Positions 33,741 through 34,097 of a DNA stretch of 34,097 nucleotides are shown here, piece after piece. The notes under the pieces were generated by a model. That model was not told the origin of the DNA. It ran no database searches and saw only the letters and a program-made list of their open reading frames with translations. Source of the DNA: Bacteroidota bacterium (GTDB taxonomy: Bacteria > Bacteroidota > Bacteroidia > Bacteroidales > UBA4417); the NCBI GenBank assembly GCA_022711175.1, contig JAKLFM010000003.1, positions 18,612 through 52,708 on the forward strand, given 5' to 3'. Both the position numbers and the translations under genes were made by a program. Positions within the stretch are counted from its first letter, which is position 1. Each line of letters begins with the position of its first letter.

Positions 33741-34097
33741 AGCTTTCTTTGGGGTGGACAGTATAACATGACGACATTTAACTCAATGCCGTCACTTCTG
33801 TATAGTTGGTTTGTGTTGCGGAAGTTCAGTGGTCAATATTTAACAGCCTGATGTAATACATCCCTGTTTGATTACTGGTCGCTTATTCAAACTAAGGTAG
33901 ATAAATATCTGGATGACAAGATGTTTGCCGCATGCATGCTCGATATACTGAATACAATATTTTTATGACGGAAATATTGGGGGATGCCGGTATAAAAAGC
34001 AATCAATCAACCAATTAATTAATTCGAAATATTTCCTACTTTTGTTAGCCTAACGGAATACTACAACTCAAGTCACATAGAAACAAACAGCCAAAAA
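33741..34097. other. Non-coding stretch at the right edge
   Basis: This region of 357 bases contains no convincing gene on either strand. Visible structure includes GATGTA-A-TACATC (33850-33862), GCATGCATGC (33930-33939) and an 8-bp inverted repeat, CAATATTT (33955-33962) with AAATATTG (33972-33979). The right end is A/T-rich and looks like a promoter region for a gene starting beyond the window. Confidence 0.6.
34037..34044 (+). promoter_or_regulatory. Putative rightward promoter, -7 element TACTTTTG
   Basis: TACTTTTG is an exact TAnnTTTG match about 50 bases from the window edge, preceded by a run of AATTAATTAATT. No TTTG is found at the -33 position. It would drive a gene starting after position 34097. 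Confidence 0.35.

Noticed and set aside
1..34097. CRISPR array, tRNA, insertion sequence or prophage
   Set aside because: No regularly spaced repeats, no tRNA-like TTCGA loop with matching arms, no transposase or phage genes were found on reading through both strands.

Overview
The window looks like a chromosomal segment of a Bacteroidetes bacterium (Bacteroidales/Marinilabiliales-like). I infer this from three things. Several promoters fit the Bacteroidetes pattern TTTG-N19-TAnnTTTG. Purine-rich Shine-Dalgarno sites are nearly absent. Three large secreted proteins end in the YPNP/WPNP-type sorting domain of the type IX secretion system (T9SS). No tRNA, rRNA, CRISPR array, prophage or insertion sequence was seen, and the region reads as stable chromosome.

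Layout. Positions 1-1389 (minus) hold the N-terminal 463 codons of isoleucyl-tRNA synthetase, which runs off the left edge. Divergent from it is a conserved lipid/ribosome cluster: DUF177 (YceD-like), rpmF, plsX and fabH (1584-4470). A secreted GH73 peptidoglycan hydrolase (4653-5306) converges on a minus-strand group of U32 peptidase-like protein, SIMPL-domain protein and PHP phosphatase (8059 back to 5180). The two 3' ends overlap by 127 bases. Apolipoprotein N-acyltransferase (lnt, 8173-9786) starts divergently from the U32 gene.

Positions 10004-16667 form a TetR, TolC-like, lipoprotein adaptor and RND pump operon closed by a strong terminator. A soluble GAF-PAS-PAS-GAF hybrid histidine kinase follows (16850-19846). 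Next is a peroxide/iron defence operon: a PerR-like Fur-family regulator, a bacterioferritin-like protein and a Prx6-type peroxiredoxin (19952-21637). An atypical ROK protein and a second, exported Prx6-type peroxiredoxin come after it.

The right third (24057-33740) carries three T9SS cargo proteins: an M14 metallocarboxypeptidase, an Omp28/thioredoxin-like surface protein with a CGWC motif, and a gingipain-like C25 cysteine peptidase. A DUF4153/4173 polytopic membrane protein lies among them. The window ends in a 357-base non-coding stretch with a promoter-like element facing right.

Working together: the left part supplies core translation and envelope lipid functions, the middle exports toxic compounds and handles peroxide and iron in two compartments, and the right part builds a proteolytic cell surface. 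The observations I rate most interesting are the PerR-like regulator that keeps its regulatory metal residues but lacks the structural zinc cysteines, the paired cytosolic and exported peroxiredoxins, the RND pump with two extra predicted membrane helices, the ROK protein without the family's zinc motif, and the overlapping convergent genes at 5180-5306.
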